From: Virgisporangium aurantiacum
GTDB taxonomy: Bacteria; Actinomycetota; Actinomycetes; Mycobacteriales; Micromonosporaceae
Direction: 5' to 3'
Assembly (NCBI RefSeq): GCF_016863635.1
Contig: NZ_BOPG01000005.1
Span: 62,001 to 126,000, forward strand
Length of the DNA stretch: 64,000 nucleotides
Made by a program: the position numbers and the translations under genes. The notes beneath the pieces were generated by a model. That model was not told the origin of the DNA, did not search any database, and saw only the letters and a program-made list of their open reading frames with translations. Shown piece by piece: positions 8,527 to 17,064 of the stretch. The stretch's first letter is position 1. Each line of letters begins with the position of its first letter.

Positions 8527-9813
8527 TTACAGGTCCCCCTCCACCCGGAGAACGCTCGCCACGGCCTTCACCGCGTCGATGGTGCGCAGTTCGGCGACGG
8601 TCGCGGCGAGCGCCGCGTCGGGTGCCTTGTGCGTGACGATCACGAGGACGGCGTCGTTGCCCCGCCCGGCCTGGTTCACCGTGGCGATGCTGACGCCGTG
8701 CCGGGCGAAGACCCCGGCGACCGTGGCCAGCACACCGGCCCGGTCGGCCACGTCGAGGCAGACGTGGTAACGGGTGATGACCTCGCCGATCGGGCGGGCC
8801 GTCAACTTGGCGTAGGCGCTCTCGCTGGGGGCGCGGGCGCCGGAGAGTCGGTTGCGGGCCACCGCGACGAGGTCGCCGAGCACCGCGCTCGCCGTCGGCG
8901 CGCCGCCGGCGCCGCGGCCGTAGAACATCAGCTGACCGGCGGCCTCGGCCTCGACGAACACCGCGTTGAACGCGTCGCCGACGCTGGCCAGCGGGTGCGT
9001 GCGCGGGATCATGGCCGGGTGCACGCGGACGGTGACCGCGTCGCCGGTGCGCTCCGCGATGCACAGGAGCTTGATCGTGCTGCCCATGCCCTTGGCGCTG
9101 GCCACGTCGGTGGCGGTGACCTCGGTGATGCCCTCGCGGTACACGTCGGCGGCGGTGACCCGGGAGTGGAACCCGAGGCTCGCGAGGATCGCCGCCTTGG
9201 CCGCGGCGTCGAAGCCCTCGACGTCGGCGGTCGGGTCGGCCTCGGCGTAGCCGAGCGCGGTGGCCTCTTCGAGGGCCTCGGTGAAGCTGGCGCCGGTGGC
9301 GTCCATCGCGCTGAGGATGAAGTTGGTGGTGCCGTTCACGATTCCGGTGATGCGGGTGACCCGGTCGCCGTGCAGGCTCTCCCGCAGCGGGCGCAGCAGC
9401 GGGATCGCACCGGCGACGCTCGCCTCGTAGAACAGGTCGGCACCGGCCTCGGCGGCCGCGTCGTGCAGGGCCGCGCCGTCCTCGGCCAGCAGCGCCTTGT
9501 TGGCCGTGACGACGCCCTTGCCGCGCTTGAGCGCCTCCAGCAACCAGGTGCGGGCCGGCTCGATGCCGCCGACCACCTCGATGACGACGTCGACGTCGTC
9601 GCGCTGGACGAGGCCCATCGCGTCGGAGGTGAACAGGCCGGGGTCGATACCCGTGTCGCGCGTTCGGCCGGGCCGCCGCACGGCGACGCCGACCAGCTCG
9701 AGCGGCGCACCGACGCGGGCGGTGAGGTCGGCCGCCTGCTCGCCGAGCAGGCGCACCACCTCGGTGCCGACGGTGCCGCAACCGAGCAGCGCGATCTTCA
9801 CGGGTTTGGCCAT
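8527..9813 (-). CDS. hom: Homoserine dehydrogenase
   Basis: It reduces aspartate semialdehyde to homoserine with NAD(P)H, the branch to threonine and methionine. The Rossmann loop GCGTVGTEV is at residues 11-19, and the catalytic-domain motifs EASVAGAIPLL and GIVNGTTNFIL follow. A C-terminal ACT domain, from about residue 350, would mediate threonine feedback. The 428-residue length is standard. It sits eight bases from lysA upstream and abuts thrC downstream. Confidence 0.96.
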   Translation of the reverse strand: MAKPVKIALLGCGTVGTEVVRLLGEQAADLTARVGAPLELVGVAVRRPGRTRDTGIDPGLFTSDAMGLVQRDDVDVVIEVVGGIEPARTWLLEALKRGKGVVTANKALLAEDGAALHDAAAEAGADLFYEASVAGAIPLLRPLRESLHGDRVTRITGIVNGTTNFILSAMDATGASFTEALEEATALGYAEADPTADVEGFDAAAKAAILASLGFHSRVTAADVYREGITEVTATDVASAKGMGSTIKLLCIAERTGDAVTVRVHPAMIPRTHPLASVGDAFNAVFVEAEAAGQLMFYGRGAGGAPTASAVLGDLVAVARNRLSGARAPSESAYAKLTARPIGEVITRYHVCLDVADRAGVLATVAGVFARHGVSIATVNQAGRGNDAVLVIVTHKAPDAALAATVAELRTIDAVKAVASVLRVEGDL

Positions 9814-9820
9814 CTCTCTC

Positions 9821-11206
9821 CTATCCCACGTCGAGGGCGAGCAGGTCGTCTTCGGTCTCTCGCCGCATGATGACCCGCGCCGCTCCGTTCGCGACCGCGA
9901 TCACCGGCGGACGGGGCACGTGGTTGTAGTTGCTCGCCATGCTGCGGCAGTAGGCTCCGGTGCCGGGCACGGCGAGAAGATCTCCCGGCCGGACGTCGGC
10001 CGGCAGGAACTCATCCTTCACGACGATGTCACCGGCCTCGCAATGTTTTCCCACGACGCGGGCGAGCATCGGTGTGTTGTCACCCTTGCGGCTCGCGATC
10101 GTCGCGCTGTACCACGAGTCGTACAGCGCGGTGCGGATGTTGTCGCTCATGCCGCCGTCGACACTCACGTAGGTGCGGATGCCGTCGACGTCCTTGACGG
10201 TGCCGACCTCGTACAGCGTGAACACCGACGGGCCGACGATCGCCCGGCCGGGCTCGACGCTCAGCCTGGGTACGTTGAGCTGTAGTGCGTCGCACTCGCG
10301 CTTGACCAGGCCGAACATCTGCGCGCCGAGGTCGGCGGGGTCGGCCGGGTCGTCCTGGGTGGTGTAGGCGATGCCGAACCCGCCGCCGAGGTCCATCTCG
10401 GGCAGTTCGATCTTGTGTTTGTCCTGGACCTGCTTGTGCAACTGCAGGAGCCGCCGCGCGGACAGTTCGAACGCGGACGTGTCGAAGATCTGCGAGCCGA
10501 TGTGCGAGTGCAGGCCGATGAGGTCGAGTTTCTTTTCCTCGATGATCTTGTCGACGGCCTGCGCGGCCGCGCCGCCGAACAGCGAGAAGCCGAACTTCTG
10601 GTCCTCGTGGGCGGTGGCGATGTACTCGTGGGTGTGAGCTTCGACACCCACGGTGACGCGGACCATCACCTTCGGGGTCTTGTTCTTGTCCTTAGCTATC
10701 GCGGTGAGGCGATCGATCTCCTCGAACGAGTCGACCACGATCCGGCCCACGCCGGCTTCTACCGCTCGTCGCAGTTCGCTCCCGGACTTGTTGTTGCCGT
10801 GCAGGCCGATCCGCTCCGGCGGCATGCCGGCGGCCAGCGCCACCGCGAGTTCGCCGCCGGTGCACACGTCGAGGCTCAGGCCCTCTTCGGCGATGATGCG
10901 CACCATTGCCTTGCAGAGGAACGCCTTGCCCGCGTAGTACACGTCGGCGCCGGCGAATCCGTTGCGGAACCTTCTGCAGCGCTCCCGGACGTCGGCCTCG
11001 TCGAGAATGTATGCCGGCGTGCCGTGCTCCTGCGCGATATCGCGCACGTCCAGGCCACCGATGGTCAAGGAGCCTTTTTCGGACCGCGTGACGGTGACCG
11101 GCCACAGCTCCGGCACGAGGTCGTTGACGTCGCTCGGGGGCCGCAGCCACGCCGGCCCACGGGAGCCGATGTCGCCGTGCAGGGCGCCCGCTTCATGTGC
11201 GCGCAT
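9821..11206 (-). CDS. lysA: Diaminopimelate decarboxylase
   Basis: It decarboxylates meso-diaminopimelate to lysine using PLP. The PLP lysine is in VYYAGKAF near residue 92, with the alanine-racemase-fold motifs GLHGNNKS and HIGSQ and the C-terminal CEAGD. I start at the ATG at 11206 (MRAHEAG...), five bases after the argS stop. The longer frame simply reads through argS out of frame. At 461 residues it matches the actinobacterial form, which has an N-terminal extension. Confidence 0.95.
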   Translation of the reverse strand: MRAHEAGALHGDIGSRGPAWLRPPSDVNDLVPELWPVTVTRSEKGSLTIGGLDVRDIAQEHGTPAYILDEADVRERCRRFRNGFAGADVYYAGKAFLCKAMVRIIAEEGLSLDVCTGGELAVALAAGMPPERIGLHGNNKSGSELRRAVEAGVGRIVVDSFEEIDRLTAIAKDKNKTPKVMVRVTVGVEAHTHEYIATAHEDQKFGFSLFGGAAAQAVDKIIEEKKLDLIGLHSHIGSQIFDTSAFELSARRLLQLHKQVQDKHKIELPEMDLGGGFGIAYTTQDDPADPADLGAQMFGLVKRECDALQLNVPRLSVEPGRAIVGPSVFTLYEVGTVKDVDGIRTYVSVDGGMSDNIRTALYDSWYSATIASRKGDNTPMLARVVGKHCEAGDIVVKDEFLPADVRPGDLLAVPGTGAYCRSMASNYNHVPRPPVIAVANGAARVIMRRETEDDLLALDVG

Positions 11207-11211
11207 GTGCC

Positions 11212-12834
11212 TTACATCCGTTCCGGTGCGCTGACCCCGAGCAGGGCGAGGCCGTTGGCGAGGACGATCCGGGCCGCCTCCACCAGCCACAACCGGGCCC
11301 GGGTGAGGTCGGTGACCTCCTCGTCGCCGCGCGGCAGCACGCGGCAGTTGTCGTAGAAGCGGTGGTACGTGGTGGCCAGTTCCTCCAGGTACCGGGCGAC
11401 GCGGTGCGGCTCGCACAGCTCCGCCGCCGTGGCCACCACCCGCGGGAACTCGCCCAGGGCCTTGAGGAGGTCCAGCTCCTTCTCGTGGCTTATTTGTTCG
11501 GTTTTCAGCTCGCCCTTGTCGATGTTCATCTCCTGCGCGTTCCTCAGGAGGCTCGAGATCCGGGCGTGGGCGTACTGGACGTAGAAGACCGGGTTGTCCG
11601 GCGCCTGGCGGGTGATCTCCTCGATGTCGAGGGTCAGCGGCGAGTCGGTGCTCGACCGGGCGAGCGAGTACCGGGCCGCGTCGACACCGACCGCGTCGAC
11701 GAGTTCGTCGAGCGTGATGATCGTGCCGGCGCGCTTGCTGAGCCGGACCGGCTCGCCGCCGCGCATCAGGTTCACCAGCTGGCCGATGAGGATCTGGATG
11801 TTCTTCTCGGGGTCGTCACCGGCGCAGGCGGCGATCGCCTTGAGCCGGCCGATGTAGCCGTGATGGTCGGCGCCGAGCAGGTAGAGGCAGCGGTCGAAGC
11901 CGCGCTCGCGCTTGTTGATGTAGTACGCGCAGTCGGCGGCGAAGTACGTCTTCTCGCCGTTGCTGCGGACGATCACCCGGTCCTTGTCGTCGGTGAAGTC
12001 GGTGGTGCGCAGCCAGGTGGCGCCGTCCTTCTCGAAGATGTGCCCGTTCTTCCGCAGGACGTCGATGGCATGCTCGACGGCACCGCCTTCGTGCAGCGCC
12101 CGTTCGGAGAACCAGACGTCGAAGTGGACGTTGAACCGCTCCAGGCTCTTCTGCATTTCGGCCAGCATCAGCCGGTAGCCCTGTTCGCGGTAGTCTTCTT
12201 CGCTCTCGCCGGTGATCTTGTCGGCGATCTCCTTGACGTACTCGCCGCCGTAGCCGTCTTCCGGCGTCGGCTCGTTGCGGGCCGCGGCGTACAGGCTCCG
12301 GCCGAAGCGTTCGAGCTGGGCGCCGGCGTCGTTGGTGTAATGCTCCCGGGTGACCCGCGCACCGGCGGCCTCGAAGATGCGCCCGAGCGAGTCGCCGACC
12401 GCGGCCCACCGGGTGTGCCCGAGGTGCACCGGGCCGGTGGGGTTGGCGCTCACGAACTCGAGGTTGATGTTCTGGCCGCTGAGCGCCGTGCCGTTGCCGT
12501 ATTCCTTGCCCTGGGTGACCACGACGCGGGCCAACTCCCCGGCGGCGCCCGCGCTGAGGCGGATGTTCAGGAAGCCCGGTCCGGCGATGTCTACGTCCTT
12601 GATCGCCTTCTCTTGCTTCAGAGCCTCGGCTATCGCTGTCGCCAGCTCGCGGGGTGGGGTTCTGGTCGGTTTTGCGAGCTGAAGGGCGATATTGGACGCA
12701 TAGTCGCCGTGCTCGGGGTTGCGCGGGCGCTCGACGTTCGTTGAAGCTGGCAGAACTGCCAGGTCGAGCCCGCGCGCAGCCAGCACCGTGCTCGCTGCCG
12801 CACGTACGAGAGCAGCCAGTTCAGCGGGAGTCAC
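11212..12834 (-). CDS. argS: Arginyl-tRNA synthetase
   Basis: This class I synthetase charges tRNA-Arg. The HIGH motif appears as HLGH ([16 protein letters not shown]), and the KMSKS region as RLSKRAGT, a common ArgRS variant. The N-terminal Add-1 domain and C-terminal DALR anticodon domain (VARYLEEL) are present. The 540-residue length is normal. It heads the argS-lysA-hom-thrC run, a conserved actinobacterial order. Confidence 0.96.
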   Translation of the reverse strand: MTPAELAALVRAAASTVLAARGLDLAVLPASTNVERPRNPEHGDYASNIALQLAKPTRTPPRELATAIAEALKQEKAIKDVDIAGPGFLNIRLSAGAAGELARVVVTQGKEYGNGTALSGQNINLEFVSANPTGPVHLGHTRWAAVGDSLGRIFEAAGARVTREHYTNDAGAQLERFGRSLYAAARNEPTPEDGYGGEYVKEIADKITGESEEDYREQGYRLMLAEMQKSLERFNVHFDVWFSERALHEGGAVEHAIDVLRKNGHIFEKDGATWLRTTDFTDDKDRVIVRSNGEKTYFAADCAYYINKRERGFDRCLYLLGADHHGYIGRLKAIAACAGDDPEKNIQILIGQLVNLMRGGEPVRLSKRAGTIITLDELVDAVGVDAARYSLARSSTDSPLTLDIEEITRQAPDNPVFYVQYAHARISSLLRNAQEMNIDKGELKTEQISHEKELDLLKALGEFPRVVATAAELCEPHRVARYLEELATTYHRFYDNCRVLPRGDEEVTDLTRARLWLVEAARIVLANGLALLGVSAPERM

Positions 12835-12950
12835 TGACCAATGCTATCGGGGGTAGACTCCCATACTTGGCGGCGCCCCGTCCCTTGCTGGCTGCGTGTG
12901 TGCTCGCCTGCGCCAGACCCTGTGACCGGACCCCACGACGGACGAGGCCC

Positions 12951-13871
12951 ATGAGCATCAGTACACCGCAGAGCGGCGGATCGCGCCGGTCATCGGCCAC
13001 GAAAGCCACCGCCGGCGGCAAGCCGAACCTGGAAAAGGAAGAGTCGGCTGGCTCGTCCCCGTCGAAGGCCACGAAGGCCGCGTCGAAGACGGCGGGGCGC
13101 TCGGCGAGCGCCACCAAGGCCGGAGCCTCGTCGAAGACCGCCGCGAAGGCCGGCGCCACCAAGGCGGCCTCTCGCCCCGCGGCGAAGGCGGCCACCTCGC
13201 GTCCCGCCGCCAAGGCCGGCGGTCGGCGGCCGCTCGCACCGGTCAAGGTGAGCCAGGGTCGCAACTGGGGCCCGATCGCGATGTTCTCCGCGGTGATCCT
13301 CGTGGCCGTCGGCATCATCGGCTTCGCCGGTTGGAAGGTGTACGAGAGCGCGCTCACGGTCTCCGACCGGGTCGGCCAGATCGACGGCGCGCACAACTTC
13401 CGCAAGAGCAACCCCGACCTGGTGAAGGCGGCCCAGCACCAGTCCGGGCCGCTCAAGTACGACCAGAACCCGCCCGTGGCCGGCAAGCACAACGGCGACT
13501 GGCAGAACTGCATGGGTGACGTCTACGACGCGCCGATCGCCAGCGAGCACGCGGTCCACAGCATGGAGCACGGTGCGGTCTGGCTGGTCTACAACCCGGC
13601 CAAGGTCAACAAAGACCAGATCGAGGCGCTCGCGAAGAAGATCCGCGGCAAGGAATACTCGCTGATGAGCCCGATGGAGAACCTCGACACCACGGTCTCC
13701 GTGCAGGCGTGGGGCTTCCAGCTGAAGGTCAACGACCCGTCCGACAAGCGGATCGACGAGTTCATCAAGGCGACCCGCAAGAACGCCGGCGTCGAGCAGG
13801 CGAGCTGCTCCGGTGGCATCACCGAGACCGGCACCACCCCGCGCGACCTCCAGTCGACCACCGGCAGCTGA
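12951..13871 (+). CDS. DUF3105 membrane-anchored protein with Lys/Ala-rich N-terminus
   Basis: I start at the ATG at 12951 (MSISTPQ...), because the upstream frame overlaps argS and lacks coding character. About 100 residues of Ala/Lys/Ser/Thr repeats (ATKAASK-type) precede one membrane helix near residues 110-130. The outer DUF3105 domain follows, with its signature PVAGKHNGDWQNC, HSMEHGAVWLVY and a late Cys. DUF3105 function is unknown. The ATG of the DUF305 gene starts one base after its stop, as in many actinobacteria, suggesting joint action at the cell surface. Confidence 0.88.
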   Translation: MSISTPQSGGSRRSSATKATAGGKPNLEKEESAGSSPSKATKAASKTAGRSASATKAGASSKTAAKAGATKAASRPAAKAATSRPAAKAGGRRPLAPVKVSQGRNWGPIAMFSAVILVAVGIIGFAGWKVYESALTVSDRVGQIDGAHNFRKSNPDLVKAAQHQSGPLKYDQNPPVAGKHNGDWQNCMGDVYDAPIASEHAVHSMEHGAVWLVYNPAKVNKDQIEALAKKIRGKEYSLMSPMENLDTTVSVQAWGFQLKVNDPSDKRIDEFIKATRKNAGVEQASCSGGITETGTTPRDLQSTTGS

Positions 13872-13872
13872 C

Positions 13873-14544
13873 ATGGTCGTCGACGAACTTCACGACGTCG
13901 ACGCTGACGAGCCGGCGCCCCAGCTCGAGCGGCGGCCGGGGCGCCGCTTTGTCGTCCTAGCCGTTCTGGCGGCCGTGGCCCTCCTGGGCCTCGGCTTCCT
14001 GGCCGGCCACTGGGCCCCGATCCTCACCGCCCCCGGCGACGACTCGCCCGAGGCCGGCTTCGCCCGCGACATGTCCACCCACCACCGCCAGGCCGTACAC
14101 ATGGCAATGGTCGAGTACGACCGCGGCCAGGACTCGACGGTGCGCCGCATCGCCTACGACATCGCCACCACCCAGCAGTACCAGGTCGGCGTGATGGAGG
14201 GCTGGCTGGCCGAGTGGCGCCTCCCCCAGACCACCGACAAGGATCCGATGGCCTGGGTACCCGGCAGCAAGCAGATGCTCCAGGCCGACGGCCGCATGCC
14301 AGGATTGGCCAGCAAGGAAGAGCTCGCCCGCCTCGAGGCCGCCTCCGGCAAAGACGCCGACATCCTCTTCTGCCAGCTGATGCTCCGCCACCACCTGGGC
14401 GGCATCCACATGATCGACGCCGTCCTCGACCTGTCCGACAACGACCGCGTCACCGAACTGGCCGCCCAGATGCGCCAGGCCCAGCAGGGCGAGATCGAGG
14501 CCCTGCGCGAGTTGTTGAAGGTGCTGGGGGCACAGCCGTTGTAG
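13873..14544 (+). CDS. DUF305 membrane-anchored protein
   Basis: At 223 residues, it has one N-terminal membrane helix (about residues 27-46). A four-helix ferritin-like DUF305 domain follows, with paired signatures FARDMSTHHRQAVHMA and MLRHHLGGIHMI. The His and Met residues in these motifs could bind metal, and some DUF305 genes lie in copper-resistance loci. The role here is unproven. It is the second gene of the DUF3105-DUF305 pair and ends 59 bases before tRNA-Arg. Confidence 0.9.
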   Translation: MVVDELHDVDADEPAPQLERRPGRRFVVLAVLAAVALLGLGFLAGHWAPILTAPGDDSPEAGFARDMSTHHRQAVHMAMVEYDRGQDSTVRRIAYDIATTQQYQVGVMEGWLAEWRLPQTTDKDPMAWVPGSKQMLQADGRMPGLASKEELARLEAASGKDADILFCQLMLRHHLGGIHMIDAVLDLSDNDRVTELAAQMRQAQQGEIEALRELLKVLGAQPL

Positions 14545-14603
14545 GGGCGGGCGTGGGGCTCTGCTATGGTTCTGTGGTCGCGCCGGTGGGTGCGATTGAT
14601 TTT

Positions 14604-14675
14604 GCCCCCGTAGCTCAGGGGATAGAGCACCGCCCTCCGGAGGCGGGAGCGCAGGTTCGAATCCTGCCGGGGGCA
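14604..14675 (+). tRNA. tRNA-Arg (anticodon CCG)
   Basis: A complete cloverleaf can be drawn: acceptor GCCCCCG/CGGGGGC, D stem GCTC/GAGC, anticodon stem CCGCC/GGCGG with loop CTCCGGA (anticodon CCG at 14637-14639), T stem GCAGG/CCTGC with loop TTCGAAT. The CCA end is not encoded. The 3' half, from 14633 onward, is identical to the attR copy at 32580, so the present 3' half was probably supplied by the element. Confidence 0.96.
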
Positions 14676-14677
14676 CC
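14633..14677 (+). repeat. attL core, 45-bp direct repeat
   Basis: It is identical, base for base, to 32580-32624. The core covers the tRNA from the anticodon-stem region to two bases past the discriminator, the usual attB choice for tRNA-targeting tyrosine integrases. Identity breaks at 14632 on the left and 14678 on the right. Confidence 0.95.
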
Positions 14678-14708
14678 TTCCGCGAAGCACATCTTTAGCT
14701 GCTGAGAC

Positions 14709-14754
14709 AGGGCCGCTGACTAGGCGAAAGCCAGGCAGCGGCCTTCTTGTTTTG
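14709..14754 (+). terminator. tRNA-Arg terminator carried by the element
   Basis: GGCCGCTG (14711-14718) pairs with CAGCGGCC (14736-14743), and a T-rich TTCTTGTTTT follows: an intrinsic terminator. It is a diverged copy of the hairpin after attR at 32653-32696, sharing the GGCGAAAGCC loop. The element therefore seems to bring its own terminator for the tRNA it occupies. Confidence 0.75.
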
Positions 14755-14794
14755 TCCGGCTGTCACCGGCGATTTTCGGCCGTCAGCGGGGGTT

Positions 14795-14814
14795 CACGCC
14801 CTATTCGCGCCCAA
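14795..14814 (+). repeat. 20-bp direct repeat near attL (possible integrase arm site)
   Basis: CACGCCCTATTCGCGCCCAA here recurs exactly at 32488-32507, just inside attR, in the same orientation. In the excised circle the two copies would flank attP at about 70 and 120 bp. That is the layout of arm-type binding sites for tyrosine integrases. The shorter piece TTCGCGCCC also occurs at 32572-32580, touching the attR core. Confidence 0.6.
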
Positions 14815-15141
14815 GTTTCGTGCCAAGCACGCCCCAACAGTTGACCCGGGTCGGCCACGACAGGGCGGCTCGCGCTCAACACGACACTTGAGCTTGGCAC
14901 CGATAAGGCGCTTGGCCTCGATCCGGAACGGCACGACACCTATGGCGCCGTGATCGAACTGTCCGGCCATCGAGCATCTAGCGGCGCAAAGCCCCCCTGC
15001 TGGGCTCAATCCCGCCACCACCGCCCTCTGCCACCGGGCCGGTCCCGTGGGACCGGCCCGGTTCGCGTCTTCGCTTCAACTTGCTCGAAGGCGCAGAAGA
15101 ACGAATCCAACCCCATGCCTGGCTGTGGAGCTACTCCACGT
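14815..15141. other. Gene-free left end of the element
   Basis: No credible ORF lies between the arm-type repeat and the ribbon-helix-helix gene that ends at 15142. The only clear structure is the strong hairpin at 15033-15062. Confidence 0.5.
15033..15062. terminator. Perfect 14-bp hairpin downstream of the ribbon-helix-helix gene
   Basis: ACCGGGCCGGTCCC and GGGACCGGCCCGGT are exact inverted copies with a two-base centre. It lies 80 bases past the stop of the minus-strand gene at 15142 and could end that transcript, or block readthrough from the tRNA side. Confidence 0.55.
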
Positions 15142-15459
15142 TCAAAGCACCCAGATTGTTTGCGTTGATCCGTCTTTTTCAACGAAGGTAAGACGACCCT
15201 CGTTGCGCTTCAACATTGGTTCGATCATCTCAAGAAGCTGGATTCCCCGATTTATAGCTTCCGTCTTCGTGAGTCCCAGCCCGCCGTCGCCGGTCATTCT
15301 CTGAAGCGCGGCCACCGCTCGGGGTGTGAGGTTTACCGTCGTTCGGGTGAGTTGACTTCCGCCACCGATTCCTGAGCGGACGCTCGGCGGGACGGGAGGG
15401 CTAGTGACGACGCCCTCTGCGTCGTCACTTTCTACGCGTTTGATAGATGACTTGGCCAT
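15142..15459 (-). CDS. Ribbon-helix-helix-like small protein (105 aa)
   Basis: A strong AAGGAGGG site precedes the ATG at 15459, which sets the start (MAKSSIKRV...). Residues 50-100 read QLTRTTVNLTPRAVAALQ, then TKTEAINRGIQLLE. This is a beta-strand followed by two helices, as in ribbon-helix-helix DNA-binding or antitoxin proteins. The N-terminal 45 residues are acidic and Pro/Ser-rich. It lies 14 bases downstream of a 157-aa ORF and probably shares its message. No toxin partner is recognised, so a regulator role is equally possible. Confidence 0.65.
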   Translation of the reverse strand: MAKSSIKRVESDDAEGVVTSPPVPPSVRSGIGGGSQLTRTTVNLTPRAVAALQRMTGDGGLGLTKTEAINRGIQLLEMIEPMLKRNEGRLTFVEKDGSTQTIWVL

Positions 15460-15473
15460 GTCGCAACCCTCCT

Positions 15474-15947
15474 TTATCGGGTAGAAGCCGGTGCCGCGGC
15501 CACTCGAAAGCTCACCGACATCCGCTCGGCAAGATTCCGAGCATTGGGTCGAGAGCCTGTGAAACGAAGATTCAACGGTGCTGACCACTGCACCGCGCCA
15601 AGGATGACGCTCCGTGAGATCCGCAGGGAGCGACTCGATCGAGTTGCATTCATCCGAGCGCCATCACGGTCCGTGGTTGCCGAATCCACCCTCAGATCGA
15701 ACGTGACTGGGGTCCTCTTCGGAACCGTCCACGCCGGAGGGGTCTTGGCGTGTGCAGCATAGAACCATCCGCCGATTGAACGGCCAGATCCACCTGGACT
15801 CGCCTGCGAGGCAGTCACCGGCGAAATCCGCAGGACGACCGGAAGGTAGACCTCGCGGGAGGAGTGAGATGTCCTGTTGGCGGCCCAGGGCAGCAAGTGC
15901 CCTCCTCCAAGCCAAGCTGCCAACCAAGCAACAAGTGATTTGATCAT
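15474..15947 (-). CDS. Hypothetical protein (157 aa)
   Basis: The start at 15947 has a good GGAGG five bases upstream. The product begins with a hydrophobic stretch (MIKSLVAWLAAWLGGG), then a Ser/Arg-rich body with no recognised domain. Third-position GC is modest compared with core genes, consistent with foreign DNA. It is spaced 14 bases from the ribbon-helix-helix gene. Overlapping frames of similar length exist, so reality of this gene is uncertain. Confidence 0.4.
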   Translation of the reverse strand: MIKSLVAWLAAWLGGGHLLPWAANRTSHSSREVYLPVVLRISPVTASQASPGGSGRSIGGWFYAAHAKTPPAWTVPKRTPVTFDLRVDSATTDRDGARMNATRSSRSLRISRSVILGAVQWSAPLNLRFTGSRPNARNLAERMSVSFRVAAAPASTR

Positions 15948-16347
15948 CTCCGCCTCCGGCGTTCGAGGAACGTACTTCCGATCGTGCAAGCTACACAACC
16001 ATGCATACCCTCTACGAGTCGCTCATGCATATGGTTTGCCACACGATGGGGGTCCTCGCACGAGCTGATCGGCGGACGGTAACCTCACGATCGCTAGAGT
16101 TTCCTGCCTCCTGATGGGAGTTTTATTCTGTTTAAGGTCGCTATGCCGACGACGGCCACAGAGCAATGCTCTTCGAATTCAGGCGATCTGTGATCTGAGT
16201 CACTCCAGACGCAAAGACGTGCGAGCGCCCTTTGGATGATCTAACCATGCATATGGAAACGCACACCTGATGCAGGCGATCAGCCATACACTCGCTAAGT
16301 TGAGCGGCATACGGCCCGATGCGTCCCCCGACTGATAGGAGTCCCCG
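15948..16347. other. 400-bp divergent intergenic region with CATGCATATGG repeats
   Basis: No convincing gene is seen. The region is less GC-rich than its surroundings. It separates divergent genes and should hold their promoters. The 11-mer CATGCATATGG occurs at 16024-16034 and 16246-16256, with a shorter CATGCATA at 16000-16007. These may be regulator sites; see the findings. Confidence 0.5.
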
Positions 16348-16935
16348 ATGACCGAACGTTCGGACGCTGCCGATACGCCGCTTTCGCGCTGGCTCGCTCG
16401 CGTGCGGCTCAAGCCCATCAGGCCCAAGCCGCGCATGCAGGCGCGTTCGCAGCAGCAGGAGGTCCCTAAGACTCCACTGGAACGGTCGCAGGCGGCGGGC
16501 GTTGTCAATGAATCCGGTCCGTTGCCCGCCGTGGAAATCGCGTCGGCCGGATCGACGAGACCGGCTTCACAGCCACTGGACGACGTCACTGCCGATCCGA
16601 TCCACAGCAGGTACAACGAGGCCGTCGCGGACCCGACGGTGGTTTTCGTTGATGAGGACGATACGGACATCGACTTAGGCCTATTTGGTAGATATCGCCG
16701 GTGGAGTCGATCGCGTGGAATTCGCGACGACTCGTTCCATGCAGCGGCGAGAAGTCAGCTGAGCTTTCTGTGTACCAGTGTCCTATCCGGCATCGCGGTA
16801 TCGGCAGCAGGCGAAGCATTTTCTGAGCCGACGGGACACGATCTGATTCTCCTCGGTGGCGGAACGGCTCTTCTTGCCAACCTCGTTGGACTGGGCCTGA
16901 ACGTTTGGAGGCTCGTCGCTCCCAGGAGGCGTTGA
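16348..16935 (+). CDS. Hypothetical membrane protein (195 aa)
   Basis: A TAGGAG site lies seven bases before the ATG. The first 120 residues are charged and look disordered, with Arg/Lys-Pro stretches then an acidic DEDDTDIDL patch. The end has two hydrophobic segments, about residues 139-158 and 167-186, split by a short polar turn. No family is recognised. It is the only plus-strand gene in the left half of the element and is divergent from the 157-aa ORF. Confidence 0.65.
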   Translation: MTERSDAADTPLSRWLARVRLKPIRPKPRMQARSQQQEVPKTPLERSQAAGVVNESGPLPAVEIASAGSTRPASQPLDDVTADPIHSRYNEAVADPTVVFVDEDDTDIDLGLFGRYRRWSRSRGIRDDSFHAAARSQLSFLCTSVLSGIAVSAAGEAFSEPTGHDLILLGGGTALLANLVGLGLNVWRLVAPRRR

Positions 16936-17064
16936 CGCCCCTTTCTGCGGTCAACCCGCGACAATGGCCAGCTCGGTGCGGGGACGAGCTGGCCATTGTC
17001 TATCCGGGGGTGGTGGCGACGCCCGCCTCATGACCAGCGTTACATTCCAACACTGGCCGCGTCT

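Noticed and set aside
15664..15927. 87-aa ORF inside the 157-aa hypothetical gene
   Set aside because: The 157-aa frame has the better ribosome-binding site and operon spacing.
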